DNA of 64,000 nt from Candidatus Tepidifontimicrobium thermophilum (lineage in GTDB: Bacteria; Sysuimicrobiota; Sysuimicrobiia; Sysuimicrobiales; Sysuimicrobiaceae): the NCBI GenBank assembly GCA_031296405.1, contig JAVKKH010000010.1:1-64000 (forward strand), given 5' to 3'. The position numbers and the translations under genes are program-made. Position 1 is the first letter of the stretch, and each line of letters starts with the position of its first letter. The notes under the pieces were generated by a model. It ran no database searches, was not told where the DNA came from, and saw only the letters and a program-made list of their open reading frames with translations. This document shows, in pieces, positions 44,839 to 54,741 of the stretch.

Positions 44839-46706
44839 CCGGAACCCTCCCAGCGCAGGAAGACCACCGCCAGAGGCGGCAGGACCAGCCGCAAAGAGTA
44901 GGGCCGGCCGTGGCGGGCAACCGGCTCCGCCTGCACGCCTCCGAAGTTGCCCCACCCGCTGCCGCCGTACTCCCGCGCGTCGCTGTTGAGCACCTCCTCC
45001 CACCGTCCGGGTTCGGGCACGCCGACCCGGTAGTCCTGGCGGGGGACCGGGGTGAAGTTGCACACCACCGCCACCGGCCGGCTTCCGCGGCCGCGGCGCA
45101 GGAAGCTCAACACGCTGGACTCGCGGTCGTCGGGGTCGATCCACTCGAATCCCCCGGGTTCACAGTCCAGCTCGTGGAGGGCAGGTTCCGTTCGGTACAG
45201 CCGGTTCAGGTCCCGGACCCACCGCTGGATGCCCGCGTGGCGTGGGTCCGCCAGCAGGTGCCAGTCCACGCTCCCCTCGTGGTCCCACTCCCGCCGCTGC
45301 CCGACCTCCCCGCCCATGAACAGCAGTTTCTTGCCGGGCTGCGCGTACTGGTAGCCTAGCAGCAGCCGGAGGTTCGCGAACTTCTGCCAGTCGTCCCCGG
45401 GCATCTTCTCCAGCAGGGAGCGCTTCCCGTGCACCACCTCGTCGTGGGACAGGGGCAGGAGGAAGTTCTCGGAGAACGCGTACAGCATGCGGAAGGTGAG
45501 CTCCTGGTGGTGGTACTTCCGGTACACGGGGTCGCGGGACAGGTACCGCAGGGTGTCGTGCATCCACCCCATGTCCCACTTCAGCCCGAACCCTAAGCCG
45601 CCGGCGGACGTGGGGCGGCTCACCATGGGCCAGGCGGTGGACTCCTCCGCCACCGTCTGAACCCCGGGGAAGTCTCTGTAGACGGACTCGTTCAGCTGCC
45701 GAAGGAACCGGATGGCGTCCAGGTTCTCCCGTCCGCCGTACTCGTTGGGCAGCCACTCGCCCTCCCGTCGGGAGTAGTCCAGGTACAGCATGGAGGCCAC
45801 CGCGTCCACCCGCAGCCCGTCCGCGTGGTAGCGGTCGAGCCAGAAGTGCGCGCTGCTGAGCAGGAAGCTCCGGACCTCCGGACGCCCGTAGTCGAAGATG
45901 GCGCTGCCCCAGTCCGGGTGCCACCCGCGCCGGGGGTCGGGGTGCTCGTACAGGGCGGTCCCGTCGAACCGCGCCAGGCCGTGGGGGTCCGTGGCGAAGT
46001 GGGAAGGGACCCAGTCCAGGAACACGCCCACTCCGTACTGGTGCAGGGTGTCCACCAGCTCCATGAACTCCTGCGGCGTACCGTACCGGCAGGTGGGCGC
46101 GAAGTAGCCCGTCACGTGGTAGCCCCACGACCCGTAGAAGGGGTGCTCCATCACCGGGAGGAACTCCACGTGGGTGAACCCCTGCTCCCGCACGTATTCC
46201 GCCAGCCTGGGCGCCAGCTCCCGGTAGGTGAGGTGCCGGCCGTCGTCCCGGCGCCTCCACGATCCCAGGTGCACCTCGTACACGCTGAGGGGCGCGTCCA
46301 GAGCGTTCCGGCGAGTGCGTTCGGCCATCCACGCCCCATCAGCCCACGCGTACGCGAGATCCCAGACCACCGAAGCGTTCCCCGGAGGTGGCTCGGACCA
46401 GAAGGCGAAGGGGTCGGCCTTGTCCAACGGGGGCCCTCCTCCCCGCGGGACCACCCGGTACTTGTACCGGTGGCCGGGCCTCGCGGACCGCACCAGCCCT
46501 ACCCAGATCCCCGAGTCTCCCAGCGGCTCCAGGGGGTCTGAGTCCGGGTCCCAGCCGTTGAAGTCCCCCATGACGCGCACCGCCGCGGCGTTGGGCGCCC
46601 ACACGGCAAAGCGCGTAGCTTCTTCCTCCGGATGGGCCCCGAGCTTCTCGTACAGCCGCGTGTGGGTGCCCTCCCGGAACAGGTACAGGTCCAGCTCGCT
46701 TATCAC
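44835..46706 (-). CDS. glgB: 1,4-alpha-glucan branching enzyme GlgB
   Basis: The product (623 residues) is a branching enzyme that moves alpha-1,4 chains to alpha-1,6 positions. It has a CBM48 domain ([23 protein letters not shown]), the GH13 nucleophile Asp in [17 protein letters not shown], Glu in [10 protein letters not shown] and Asp in [12 protein letters not shown]. It lacks the extra N1 domain of E. coli GlgB, as in the shorter bacterial forms. GTG 46706 overlaps the malQ stop as GTGA. Its position fits an operon for intracellular alpha-glucan. No glgC or glgA gene is in this window. Confidence 0.95.
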
Positions 46707-48634
46707 GGGTGCCGACTCCTCCGGGCGGCCAGGTCCCGCAGCGTCTCCGACACCTCCGGCAGCCCGTCCCAGGCCTCCACGGGATACCGCAGCCGCCTGC
46801 GCCAGTTGGGGTGCTGGTCTCCGGTGGTCCCGGGCACATTGTGGCAGGCGGTCGCCAGCCACAGGTCCTCCAGGTGCACCAGCACCGAGCCCGCGGGGCT
46901 TTCCGCCAGCCAGCGCAGGGCCGCGTGGAGGGCCGTCCGCGGCGAGGGGTCCCGGAGGCCCAGCTGGCGGGCCAGCGCCGTCACCACGGCCTGACGCCGG
47001 CCGCGCTCCGCGGACATCTGCTCTGCCGTCATGCGGCCCAACCCGTGGAGTTCTACTAAATCCAGACCCTCCCACCAGCTGGCGAAGGGAGCCGTGTCGT
47101 GGGTCCCCAGCGACGCCACGGTGTCTGGAGCTGGCGGGCGCAGGGGCTCGGAGCCGGCCTCGAAGGCCAGGACGTACATGCGCCACAGGCCCCGACGCTT
47201 GAGCTCCCTCCGGACCGTGCCGGGCACCGTACCCAGGTCCTCGCCCACCACCACCGCGCCCGCACGGACCGCCTCCAGCATCACGGCGGCGTACAGCTCG
47301 TCCGCAGGGTAGCGCACATACACCCCCTCCGTGGCCGGGAACCCCTTCGGGATCCAGTACAGCCGGTGCAGGGCCATGACGTGGTCCAGGCGGACCATAC
47401 GGGCCACACGGAACAGCCTGGCCAGACACGCCCTCAGGTAGGCGTACCCGTCCTCCCGCGCCCGCTGCGGGTGCACGGGCGGAAAGCTCCAGTCCTGGCC
47501 GAGGTCCGAAAAGGGGTCCGGCGGCGCTCCCGCGGAAACGCCCTCCACGAACAGGCCGCGGAACTGCCACGGGTCGAACCCGTCCGGGTGCGCACCCAGG
47601 GGCAGGTCCAGATACAGGCACGCCCCGGTCTCCGTAATCCCCTGTAGCTGCCGGTCCGCCAGCCACTGCGCGTACGCGTACACGTCCCGAGCTACCGGGT
47701 CCGCGCCCTCTAACCGGACGCCCGACCGCGCCACTTCCGGCCAGGCCCTCCAAGGCCGGCGCTGTCGTTCCAGGTAGGCCCGGAAGGCGGTGTACGGGGC
47801 CAGCCACGGTTGCCGCCGGGCCCACGCCCGCACTTCCTCCTTCCGCCGGTCCGGAAGCTGCCGCCAGCTCTCTTCCAGCAGGGCCCGTTTTTCCGCGAAG
47901 GCGGCCCGGTAGTCCACGAGCCCCGTGACCGCGGTCCTGCGGGAGCCGGGCAGGTGCACGAACAGCTCGTTCCAGAACAGGCGGCTGGCCGGCAGGTAAG
48001 GACTGGGCTCGCAGGGCTCGTCCAGAAGCGCCGCAAAGAGCGGCAGGGTCGCCAGAACGCCTGCCCCACGCGCCAGGGCCCAGCTGGCGGCCCGGCGCAG
48101 GGCTTCGAAGTCCGCGCAGAGGCCGTCGGTGCGAGACCACAGGCCGTACGTGGGGACCCACAGGCCCAGGCGGGGCGGCGCAACTCGGGGCAGGCGGCGG
48201 GGGGCCGACAGCACCACCGTGTGCAGCCTCCGCCCGCCGGTGGTCACCACCGCGCGGTGGCAGCCCCAGGGCAGTCGGCCCGGGAATGCGACGTGGCACT
48301 CCACCCCACCGTCCCGGCCCCGCACGTGCCGGACGCTCAGCTCCGACTCCTCCAGCTCGCCACCACCCTCCAGCAGCACCGCGCAGCGCACACGGTCCGC
48401 AGGGCCCGGCAGCCGGAGCTTCAGACGCAGGCGTCCGTCCCACGCCACCGTGACGGGCTCCACAGCCGGCGGCGGCGCGGCGGCGTCGACCCCCAGGGCC
48501 TCCACAACCGCGCGGACGGCCTCGGGCGAGGCCCGGCGGAGGCGGCCGCGAACGTCCCAGTAGGCGAGCTGCACGCCGGCCCGCCGGAGCACAGGTGCAA
48601 GGTCTCGGGACGACCTCACACGGGCCGACGTCAC
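46703..48634 (-). CDS. malQ: 4-alpha-glucanotransferase MalQ (amylomaltase)
   Basis: The product (643 residues) is a GH77 enzyme that moves glucan segments between maltodextrins. Catalytic residues are the Asp in [13 protein letters not shown], Glu in [10 protein letters not shown] and Asp in [10 protein letters not shown] 145-residue N-terminal extension (about 1-150) precedes the barrel, with beta-rich sequence ([15 protein letters not shown]), as in the plant/E. coli long form. GTG 48634 overlaps the upstream SRPBCC stop as GTGA. It is the first of four alpha-glucan genes in this run. Nothing unusual is seen in the active site. Confidence 0.93.
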   Translation of the reverse strand: MTSARVRSSRDLAPVLRRAGVQLAYWDVRGRLRRASPEAVRAVVEALGVDAAAPPPAVEPVTVAWDGRLRLKLRLPGPADRVRCAVLLEGGGELEESELSVRHVRGRDGGVECHVAFPGRLPWGCHRAVVTTGGRRLHTVVLSAPRRLPRVAPPRLGLWVPTYGLWSRTDGLCADFEALRRAASWALARGAGVLATLPLFAALLDEPCEPSPYLPASRLFWNELFVHLPGSRRTAVTGLVDYRAAFAEKRALLEESWRQLPDRRKEEVRAWARRQPWLAPYTAFRAYLERQRRPWRAWPEVARSGVRLEGADPVARDVYAYAQWLADRQLQGITETGACLYLDLPLGAHPDGFDPWQFRGLFVEGVSAGAPPDPFSDLGQDWSFPPVHPQRAREDGYAYLRACLARLFRVARMVRLDHVMALHRLYWIPKGFPATEGVYVRYPADELYAAVMLEAVRAGAVVVGEDLGTVPGTVRRELKRRGLWRMYVLAFEAGSEPLRPPAPDTVASLGTHDTAPFASWWEGLDLVELHGLGRMTAEQMSAERGRRQAVVTALARQLGLRDPSPRTALHAALRWLAESPAGSVLVHLEDLWLATACHNVPGTTGDQHPNWRRRLRYPVEAWDGLPEVSETLRDLAARRSRHP

Positions 48635-49353
48635 AGACCGTCCGTGGCCGGCTGCACGGGTGCAGGGCCGCCCCGCCGGCGGCGCTTGCGCCGGCGCCGA
48701 CGGGGCGGCTGTCCGGCAGGCTCCGGCGGAGAAGCGGGTGGCGCCGTCTCCTGCACGGGCTCCGCGCGGGGCTCGGCTGCCTCCCCCCGGGCCTCCTGGG
48801 CCGCGGGGCGTACCTTCATCAGCCGGACCTCCTCCGCCACCAGCTCCCGCTCCGCGCTCCACTTCATACGGTCCAGGGTCCGCTCCACTTCTTGCACCGC
48901 CACCCGGCGGACCAAAGCCTCGTCCAGCATCGCGATGCCCGGGTCCAGCTCCACCGTGTAGCGCACCCGCACACCGTCCTCCACGGGTTCCACCTCGAAC
49001 TGGCCCGCGTAGTGGAGAAGGGTCCCGTGGGCCTGACGCCACCGCACGGCCTGACCGGGCTCCAGCTGGGCCCGCACCACCGACTCCACCGGCAGACCTG
49101 CCAGGAAGCCCCGAAGACGCAGAACCCACCGACCTGCCCGTTTTTCCAAAGTGTCCGCCCGCATCCACAGGTCGGACCAGCGCGGCAGGTGCTCCAGGCG
49201 GCTGGCCATGCCGTAGGCCGCCGCGAGGGGGACACGAAGGAGGCGGTGCCCGGTGGCCACCACTCCGCGGGCGGCGGTCACGGCTGCCGCCGCCTCCGCC
49301 GCCGCGGGGGGACGCACCCGCCGGCGCCGGCGTCTGCGACCGGGGCTGTCCAC
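48631..49353 (-). CDS. SRPBCC (START-like) domain protein with arginine-rich ends
   Basis: The product (240 residues) has an SRPBCC/polyketide-cyclase-type core (about 45-165: [42 protein letters not shown]). Such folds bind lipids or small hydrophobic molecules. Arg runs sit at both ends: Arg6-Arg12 near the N-terminus and [10 protein letters not shown] at 218-227 near the C-terminus, with a low-complexity Pro/Ala/Glu linker before the latter. These could bind nucleic acid or acidic lipids. GTG 49353 directly follows the upstream stop, and its stop overlaps malQ. The role beside glycogen genes is unknown. Confidence 0.72.
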   Translation of the reverse strand: MDSPGRRRRRRRVRPPAAAEAAAAVTAARGVVATGHRLLRVPLAAAYGMASRLEHLPRWSDLWMRADTLEKRAGRWVLRLRGFLAGLPVESVVRAQLEPGQAVRWRQAHGTLLHYAGQFEVEPVEDGVRVRYTVELDPGIAMLDEALVRRVAVQEVERTLDRMKWSAERELVAEEVRLMKVRPAAQEARGEAAEPRAEPVQETAPPASPPEPAGQPPRRRRRKRRRRGGPAPVQPATDGL

Positions 49354-50340
49354 CTAGACCACCGACCGCAGCTCCTCCCGGGCCCGGCGGGCACCCTCCA
49401 CCATGGAGGCCAGCTTGCCCACCGCCTCGTCGATGGTCCGCGTCTTCAGGCCGCAGTCCGGGGACACGTACACCTGACGGGGCTCGAACACCTCCAGGGA
49501 CCGACGGATCCCGTCCAGCACCTCCTCCACCGTCTCCACGCGGTGGGAGTGGGCGTCGATGACCCCGAGTCCGATGTCCTTGGTGAACCGGTGCCGGCGG
49601 AACACCTCCAGGAGGGCGAAGTCCTCGTTCTTCAGGGCCAGGTCGATCTGGCGGACCGGTAGGTCCAGCATCCTCGGGTAGATGCGGGGGACGTCCCCGT
49701 AGCACACGTGGGTGATGGTGTAGGCGCTGAGCCCGTCCGTGACGACCTCCATGGCCTCCCGGGCCAGCTCGAAGTCCTCGTCCGGGCGGGTGTGGATGGC
49801 GGGTTCGTCGATCTGGATGAACCGGGCCCCGGCCCGTTCCAGGTCCACCGCCTCCTCGTGGATGGCCCGGGCCAGCTCCAGTACCAGCTCCCGCCGGGTC
49901 GGGTAGTACTCGTTGAAGGACCACTCCGCGATGGTGTACGGGCCCGTGAGCATCCCCTTCACCGGCTTGCCCGTCAGCGACTGGGCGAAGCGGAACCACT
50001 CCACGGTGATGGGCCGCTTGCGGCCCACGGGTCCGGTCACCACGGGCTTGGGATAGTAGCGGTTCCCGTACGACCGAACCAGGCCCGCGATGGCAAACCC
50101 GTCCATTTCGTCCGCGAAGTACGCCACCATGTCGCCCCGGTACATCTCCCCGTCGACGAAGACGTCCAGGCCCAGCTCTTCCTGACGCTGGATCCACTCC
50201 CGCGTGGCCTGCTCCTCCAGCCGGCGCAGCTCCTCGGGCTCGATCTGGCCCCGCAGCCGCTTGCGCCGCGCCTCCAGCAGGTACGGAGGCTTGGGGAAGG
50301 ACCCTACCGTGGTGGTCGGGAACAGGGGCAGGTCGCTCAC
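49354..50340 (-). CDS. MetE C-terminal-type methyltransferase, zinc ligands mostly present
   Basis: The product (328 residues) corresponds to the C-terminal catalytic barrel of cobalamin-independent methionine synthase (VGSFPKPPYLLEARR, KGMLTGPYTIAEW, DEPAIHTRPDEDF). Zinc ligands are visible as His and Cys in THVCYGD and Cys in SPDCGLKTRT; the expected Glu between them is not obvious (QIDLALKNEDFALLE). Stand-alone proteins of this type in archaea and some bacteria make methionine without folate polyglutamate binding. GTG 50340 overlaps the stop of the paralogue upstream (GTGA), so the two are likely made together. The methyl donor is unknown. Confidence 0.85.
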   Translation of the reverse strand: MSDLPLFPTTTVGSFPKPPYLLEARRKRLRGQIEPEELRRLEEQATREWIQRQEELGLDVFVDGEMYRGDMVAYFADEMDGFAIAGLVRSYGNRYYPKPVVTGPVGRKRPITVEWFRFAQSLTGKPVKGMLTGPYTIAEWSFNEYYPTRRELVLELARAIHEEAVDLERAGARFIQIDEPAIHTRPDEDFELAREAMEVVTDGLSAYTITHVCYGDVPRIYPRMLDLPVRQIDLALKNEDFALLEVFRRHRFTKDIGLGVIDAHSHRVETVEEVLDGIRRSLEVFEPRQVYVSPDCGLKTRTIDEAVGKLASMVEGARRAREELRSVV

Positions 50341-51317
50341 CGGGTCACCTCCACAGCCGCCCGCTTGACCTCCGACAGCCGCACCAGCTTGGCCTTCGCG
50401 GCCCGCCGGGGCAGGAACTCCAGCCCTGCGGTGGGGCCCAGGTCCACGCGGTCCAGGGAGACGAACCGGGACACCCGGTCCAGGGCCCGCAGGACTTCCT
50501 CCACGGTCTCCAGGCGGGTGTTCCGGGCGTCCAGCACCCCGAAGCCCAACCGCCGGTCCGGGGGGAACCCCTCCGCCTCCAGGACCTCCCAGTTCCGAGG
50601 GCCTGCCACGAAGTCCAACCCCACCGCCTGCACCGGCAGTTCCACCAACGCCCCCAGCAGGCCCCGGGCGTCGCCGAAGTACGTGTACAGGGCCACGGGC
50701 GAGCGCACGCCCTCCAGGACGGCCGCCATGGCCTCCCGGAACAGGGGCAGGTCGTCCTTGTAGTGCAGGATGGCGGGTTCGTCCAACTGCACTGCGGGCG
50801 GAGACTCCGCGTCCAGGGCCCGCAGTTCCTGGTTCAGCGCCCGGGCCACGGCCAGCACGAAGTCCGCAAACCTCGCGTAGTGGCGGTTCTGGCTGAGCCG
50901 GCTCAGGGTGTATGGGCCGGTCACCACCGGCTTGACGGGCCTGGGGCTGTGTCGGCGGGCGAACCGGTAGTCCTCCACGGTGATGGGCTCGCGCCAGCTC
51001 ACGGGGCCCTCCGCCACCGGCTGGCGGTAGTACACGTTGGTGTCGAACCACCGCTGCAGCCCGTCGATGGTGAACCCGGACAGGCGGCGGGCGAAGTACG
51101 TCTGAGGGTCCTCCCACCGGATCTGCCCGTCGGTGATCAGGTCCAGGCCCGCCTCCACCTGGTCCGCGATCGCCTCCAGGGTCACCTCGTCCTCCACCTG
51201 GCGGAACTGCTCGCGGGTGATCTCGCCCCGCTGTAGCTTCTCCGCGGCGGTCCGCCACCGGCCAGGTGCCGGCAAGTCAGGGATCTTCGGGTAGCTCCCC
51301 ACGTGGGTGGTGCGCAA
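50337..51317 (-). CDS. MetE C-terminal-type paralogue lacking zinc ligands
   Basis: The product (326 residues) has the same fold and motifs as its neighbour (HVGSYPKIPDLPAPG, KPVVTGPYTLSRL, QLDEPAILHYKDDLP, VLDARNTRLETVEEV). The zinc positions are changed: THVCYGD becomes LYTYFGD and DCGLKT becomes PTAGLEF, so no zinc site is expected. It may be an inactive partner that shapes a heterodimer with the active paralogue, or it may bind the methyl donor. TTG 51317 was chosen for the GGAGGGAAG site upstream. It lies 19 nt after the acyl-CoA dehydrogenase gene in one run. Confidence 0.85.
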   Translation of the reverse strand: MRTTHVGSYPKIPDLPAPGRWRTAAEKLQRGEITREQFRQVEDEVTLEAIADQVEAGLDLITDGQIRWEDPQTYFARRLSGFTIDGLQRWFDTNVYYRQPVAEGPVSWREPITVEDYRFARRHSPRPVKPVVTGPYTLSRLSQNRHYARFADFVLAVARALNQELRALDAESPPAVQLDEPAILHYKDDLPLFREAMAAVLEGVRSPVALYTYFGDARGLLGALVELPVQAVGLDFVAGPRNWEVLEAEGFPPDRRLGFGVLDARNTRLETVEEVLRALDRVSRFVSLDRVDLGPTAGLEFLPRRAAKAKLVRLSEVKRAAVEVTR

Positions 51318-51336
51318 GGCTTCCCTCCTTCTGCGG

Positions 51337-52479
51337 TCACGTGCCCCGCAGCACCGCGCGGGCGACGATCAGCCGCTGGATCTCGCTGGTGCCCTCTCCG
51401 ATCTCGCAGAGGCGCACGTCCCGATAATACCGCTCCACGGGGTAGTCGCGGATGTACCCGTAGCCGCCGTGCACCTGCAGGGCGCGGTCTGCGGCCCGGT
51501 GGGCTGCCTCGGAGGCGTACAGCTTCGCCATGCTGGCCTCCTTGCGGAAGGGCAGGCCCTGATCCGCGAGCCAGGCGGCCCGCAGGACCAGCAGCCAGGC
51601 AGCGTCCAGCTCCACCGCGGAGTCCGCCAGCATCCACTGCACCGCCTGGAACTCCGCGATGGGCTTCCCGAAAGCCACCCGGCCCTTCGCGTACGCCACG
51701 GCTGCCTCCAGGGCCGCCCGGCCGATGCCCACCGCCATGGCCCCGATACCGATCCGGCCGCCCTCCAGGACCCGCATGGCCTGGCCGTAGCCCTCCCCTT
51801 CGGCACCCAGCCGGTTCTCCTCCGGGACCTCCGCGTCCTCGAACACCACCTCCGCGGTGTCGGAGGCCCGCAGCCCCAGCTTGTCCTCCTTCTTGCCCAC
51901 CCGCAGGCCCGGCGTCCCCCGCTCCACCACAAAGGCGCTGATGCCCCCGGGCCCTTCTCCGCCCGTGCGCGCCAGCACCACGTACACCCCCGCCACGGAG
52001 CCCTGGGTGACGAAGACCTTCGTCCCGTTCAGTACGTACCGGTCCCCCCGCCGGTCCGCCCGGGTCCGCAGGGCCGCGGCGTCGCTGCCCGCCTGAGGCT
52101 CCGTGAGGCACCAGGCTCCCAACACCTCCCCGCGGGCCAGCCGCGGGAGGTAGCGGCGCTTTTGCTCCTCGTTGCCGAACAGCAGGATGTGGGCGGTGCA
52201 CAGGGAGTTGTGGGACGCCACGGTGAGGGCCAGGGCCCCGTCGCCCCACGCGATGCGCTCCACCGCCAGGGCCGCGGACACCGCGTCCATGCCGCTGCCT
52301 CCGTACTCCTCCGGCACCGCCAGGCCCAGCAAGCCCAGCTCCGCCAGCTGCGGCACCACCTCGTGCGGGAACCGGCCTTCCCGGTCCCACCGGGCGGCGT
52401 GAGGCCGCACCCGTTGCGCCGCGAACTCCGCCACTGCCTGGTAGACCAGCCGCTGGGACTCCGTCAGCTCGAAGCGCAC
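51337..52479 (-). CDS. Acyl-CoA dehydrogenase
   Basis: The product (380 residues) is an FAD enzyme of the acyl-CoA dehydrogenase family: FAD-site [29 protein letters not shown], the substrate and dimer region [19 protein letters not shown] and the signature [13 protein letters not shown], whose Glu in GEGT is at the position of the catalytic base. It introduces a 2,3 double bond into an acyl-CoA. Short/branched-chain length class is likely but not certain. GTG 52479 is three bases past the rtcB stop. With the acyl-CoA synthetases elsewhere in the window it fits an organism that uses fatty or branched acids. Confidence 0.93.
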   Translation of the reverse strand: MRFELTESQRLVYQAVAEFAAQRVRPHAARWDREGRFPHEVVPQLAELGLLGLAVPEEYGGSGMDAVSAALAVERIAWGDGALALTVASHNSLCTAHILLFGNEEQKRRYLPRLARGEVLGAWCLTEPQAGSDAAALRTRADRRGDRYVLNGTKVFVTQGSVAGVYVVLARTGGEGPGGISAFVVERGTPGLRVGKKEDKLGLRASDTAEVVFEDAEVPEENRLGAEGEGYGQAMRVLEGGRIGIGAMAVGIGRAALEAAVAYAKGRVAFGKPIAEFQAVQWMLADSAVELDAAWLLVLRAAWLADQGLPFRKEASMAKLYASEAAHRAADRALQVHGGYGYIRDYPVERYYRDVRLCEIGEGTSEIQRLIVARAVLRGT

Positions 52480-52482
52480 CCT

Positions 52483-53937
52483 TCACCCCTTCACCACACC
52501 GATGGGCCGCATCTTCGCTACCTTCCGGGAGATCCCTGCCCCGTGGCAGACCTCCACCACGTCGGCCACGTCCTTGTAGGCCTCGGAGGCCTCCTCCGCC
52601 AGGAGGGACCGGTTCTGCGCCCGTACCAGAATGCCGCGCTTCTCCAGTTCCGCGGCGATGTCCACACCCCGCAGCTCCCGCACCGCGGCCTTCCGGCTCC
52701 GCACGCGTCCGGCGCCGTGGCAGGTGCTGCCGAAGGTCTCCTCCATGGCCCGCTCGGTCCCCACGGCCACGAAGGAGTACCGCCCCATATCGCCCGGGAT
52801 CAGCACCGGCTGGCCGATGTCCCGGTACCGGGCGGGGATCTCCGGGTGGCCGGGCGGGAACGCCCGCGTGGCGCCCTTCCGGTGCACCACCAGTCGGACA
52901 GGACGGCCGTCCACCGGGTAGGTCTCCAGCTTGGCGATGTTGTGGGCCACGTCGTAAACCACCTGCAGCCCGATCTCGCGCAGATGCCGGCCCAGCACCT
53001 TGCTGAAGGACTCCCGGACCCAGTGGGTGATCATCTGCCGGTTCGCCCACGCGAAGTTGGCCGCGCAGCACATGGCCCGGAAGTACTCCTGGCCCTCCGG
53101 GGACGAGAAGGGAGCGCACGCCAGCTGTCGGTCCGGCAGGCTGATCCCGTACTTCCTGAGGGCACGGTCCGCCACCCGGAGGTAGTCCTCGCACACCTGG
53201 TAGCCGAGGCCCCGGGACCCCGTGTGGATGAACACCACCACCTGGCCGGGGAAAAGCCCCATGACCTCCGCGGCCCGGCGGTCGTACACCTCCTCCACCA
53301 CCTGCACCTCGAGGAAGTGGTTCCCCGAACCCAGGGTGCCGATCTGGTCCTTGCCGCGCTCCTTGGCCCGGGGGCTCACCGCGTCCGGGTCCGCGTCCCG
53401 GAGCTGGCCGGAGGCCTCGATGCTGTCGAGGTCCGCGGGAGTCCCGAAGCCCCGCTCCACCGCCCAGCGCGCCCCGCCCCGCAGCACGTCGTCCACCTCC
53501 CGCAGGGAGACCCGGACCTTCCCGGTGCTGCCCACGCCGGAGGGCACGTTGCGGAACAGCTCCTCCACCAGCTCCCGCAGCCGGGGGCGCACGTCGTCCT
53601 CCGTGAGGTCGGTGCGCAGCAGCCGGACGCCGCAGTTTATGTCGTAGCCCACGCCGCCCGGGGAGATCACCCCGTCGTCCGCGCGGAGCGCCGCCACCCC
53701 GCCCACGGGGAACCCGTAGCCCCAGTGGATGTCCGGCATGGCCAGGGAGTACCGGACGATCCCGGGCAGGGTGGCCACGTTGGCCACCTGCTCCAGGGCT
53801 TGGTCCTGGCCGATCTGCCGCAGCATGGTCTCGTCCGCGTACACGAGCCCCGGCACCCGCATGCCCGGCTTGTAGTCCTGCGGGATCTCCCACCGGTACT
53901 CGTCGATCTTGCGCAGCACCCGTGTCCACTGCGTCAC
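52483..53937 (-). CDS. rtcB: RNA-splicing ligase RtcB
   Basis: The product (484 residues) is an RtcB-type GTP-dependent RNA ligase that joins 2',3'-cyclic-phosphate or 3'-phosphate ends to 5'-OH ends. Metal and active-site motifs are present: YDINCGVRLL (Cys metal ligand), LGSGNHFLEVQ, IHTGSRGLGYQV, YDVAHNIAKLE and the guanylylated-His motif STCHGAGRVRSR. GTG 53937 was chosen for the GGGAGGTG site upstream. No archease or RtcA gene is near. It is the first gene of a nine-gene minus-strand run, just past a strong terminator of the Fe-S genes. The substrate RNA is unknown, perhaps tRNA or rRNA fragments. Confidence 0.95.
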   Translation of the reverse strand: MTQWTRVLRKIDEYRWEIPQDYKPGMRVPGLVYADETMLRQIGQDQALEQVANVATLPGIVRYSLAMPDIHWGYGFPVGGVAALRADDGVISPGGVGYDINCGVRLLRTDLTEDDVRPRLRELVEELFRNVPSGVGSTGKVRVSLREVDDVLRGGARWAVERGFGTPADLDSIEASGQLRDADPDAVSPRAKERGKDQIGTLGSGNHFLEVQVVEEVYDRRAAEVMGLFPGQVVVFIHTGSRGLGYQVCEDYLRVADRALRKYGISLPDRQLACAPFSSPEGQEYFRAMCCAANFAWANRQMITHWVRESFSKVLGRHLREIGLQVVYDVAHNIAKLETYPVDGRPVRLVVHRKGATRAFPPGHPEIPARYRDIGQPVLIPGDMGRYSFVAVGTERAMEETFGSTCHGAGRVRSRKAAVRELRGVDIAAELEKRGILVRAQNRSLLAEEASEAYKDVADVVEVCHGAGISRKVAKMRPIGVVKG

Positions 53938-53949
53938 GGCCGCACCTCC

Positions 53950-53981
53950 CAAACAAAGAGCCCCCCACTTCCGTGAGGGGC
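53950..53981 (-). terminator. Intrinsic terminator of the Fe-S carrier/nifU operon, GGAA tetraloop
   Basis: On the minus strand a 9-bp stem (53973-53981 with 53960-53968, one mismatch) closes a GGAA loop and is followed by TCTTTGTTTG. This separates nifU from rtcB. GNRA-type loops stabilise such hairpins. Confidence 0.8.
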
Positions 53982-54008
53982 CCCGCGGACTGCGTCCGGC
54001 TGACGCGG

Positions 54009-54263
54009 CTAGAAGGGCACGGCCTCCACCGCCTGGATCTCCGGGACCTCCTCGCGGATCATCCGCTCCACCCCGGCCTGCAGGGTCATCATGGAGTACA
54101 TGCAACCCACGCAGGCGCCCGCCAGCCGGATCTGTACGATGCCGTCAGACACGTCCACCAGCTCGATGTCCCCACCGTCCGCCTGGATGTAGGGCCGGAT
54201 GGCCTCCAGCACGCGCTCCACGCGCGCCCGCACGTCCAGTTCGTTCGAAACCGCCTCGCTCAT
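54009..54263 (-). CDS. NifU-like Fe-S cluster scaffold protein (C-terminal domain type)
   Basis: The product (84 residues) is a stand-alone NifU C-terminal-domain protein with VLEAIRPYIQADGGDIELVDVSDG and the cluster motif CVGCMYSMMTL (CxxC). It holds a 4Fe-4S cluster for delivery to target proteins. ATG 54263 begins EAVSNELDVR; it lies 14 nt past the stop of the A-type carrier gene and shares its promoter. It ends just before a strong terminator, so the two genes form a short operon. A role in maturing LipA at 58978 or other Fe-S enzymes is inferred. Confidence 0.92.
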   Translation of the reverse strand: MSEAVSNELDVRARVERVLEAIRPYIQADGGDIELVDVSDGIVQIRLAGACVGCMYSMMTLQAGVERMIREEVPEIQAVEAVPF

Positions 54264-54277
54264 CCCCGCCTCCCCTG

Positions 54278-54646
54278 CTAGGCCTGCCGGGCCTCCTCAC
54301 ACGGCTGCGCCTCGCCCGCGTCGTCCGCGGTCTTGAAGGAGTGCCCGCAGCCGCACGTGGCCACCGCCCTAGGGTTGTGAACCGCGAACCCCTCTCCGAA
54401 CGGCGTCTGCCGGTAGTCGATGCGCGCGCCGTCCATCACCCGCCAGGTCAGGGGGTCCACCACCAGCCGGATCCCGTACTGCTCGGTGACCCGGTCGTCC
54501 GGCTGGACCCGGTCGTCGAATCCCATCCCGTAGGTGAACCCCTCGCACCCGCCCTTGGTGACGAACAGGCGCAGGTAAACTTCCCCCGGCTGGTCCGCCA
54601 TCAGCTCCCGGATCTTCTGGGCCGCGACTTCCGTCAGGGTGATCAT
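54278..54646 (-). CDS. A-type Fe-S cluster carrier (IscA/SufA/ErpA family)
   Basis: The product (122 residues) begins ITLTEVAAQKIRELMADQ and carries the three conserved cysteines: one in TKGGCEGFTYGMGF and two in VATCGCGHSF. A-type carriers pass clusters from a scaffold to apo-proteins. The last 15 residues (ADDAGEAQPCEEARQA) add an extra Cys beyond the usual CGCG end. ATG 54646 has GGGGAGGCGG upstream and a consensus-type promoter 50 nt before it. It is co-transcribed with the NifU-like gene. Confidence 0.92.
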   Translation of the reverse strand: MITLTEVAAQKIRELMADQPGEVYLRLFVTKGGCEGFTYGMGFDDRVQPDDRVTEQYGIRLVVDPLTWRVMDGARIDYRQTPFGEGFAVHNPRAVATCGCGHSFKTADDAGEAQPCEEARQA

Positions 54647-54692
54647 GCCGCCTCCCCGGCCCCGCGGAAAGCCTCCGCGGAAACCCGACTCG

Positions 54693-54721
54693 ATTCTAGG
54701 GGCCGGCCCGGGGCGTGTCAA
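54693..54721 (-). promoter_or_regulatory. Consensus sigma-70 promoter for the Fe-S carrier/nifU operon
   Basis: TTGACA (54721-54716) and TAGAAT (54698-54693) on the minus strand are separated by exactly 17 bp. The predicted start leaves a leader of about 40 nt before ATG 54646. It is divergent from the promoter at 54742. Confidence 0.8.
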
Positions 54722-54741
54722 ACGCCTGGTCGCCCGCGCGG

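Noticed and set aside
54661-54680. CCGCGG repeated twice before the A-type carrier gene
   Set aside because: It is a simple GC palindrome in the leader and is more likely compositional than an operator.
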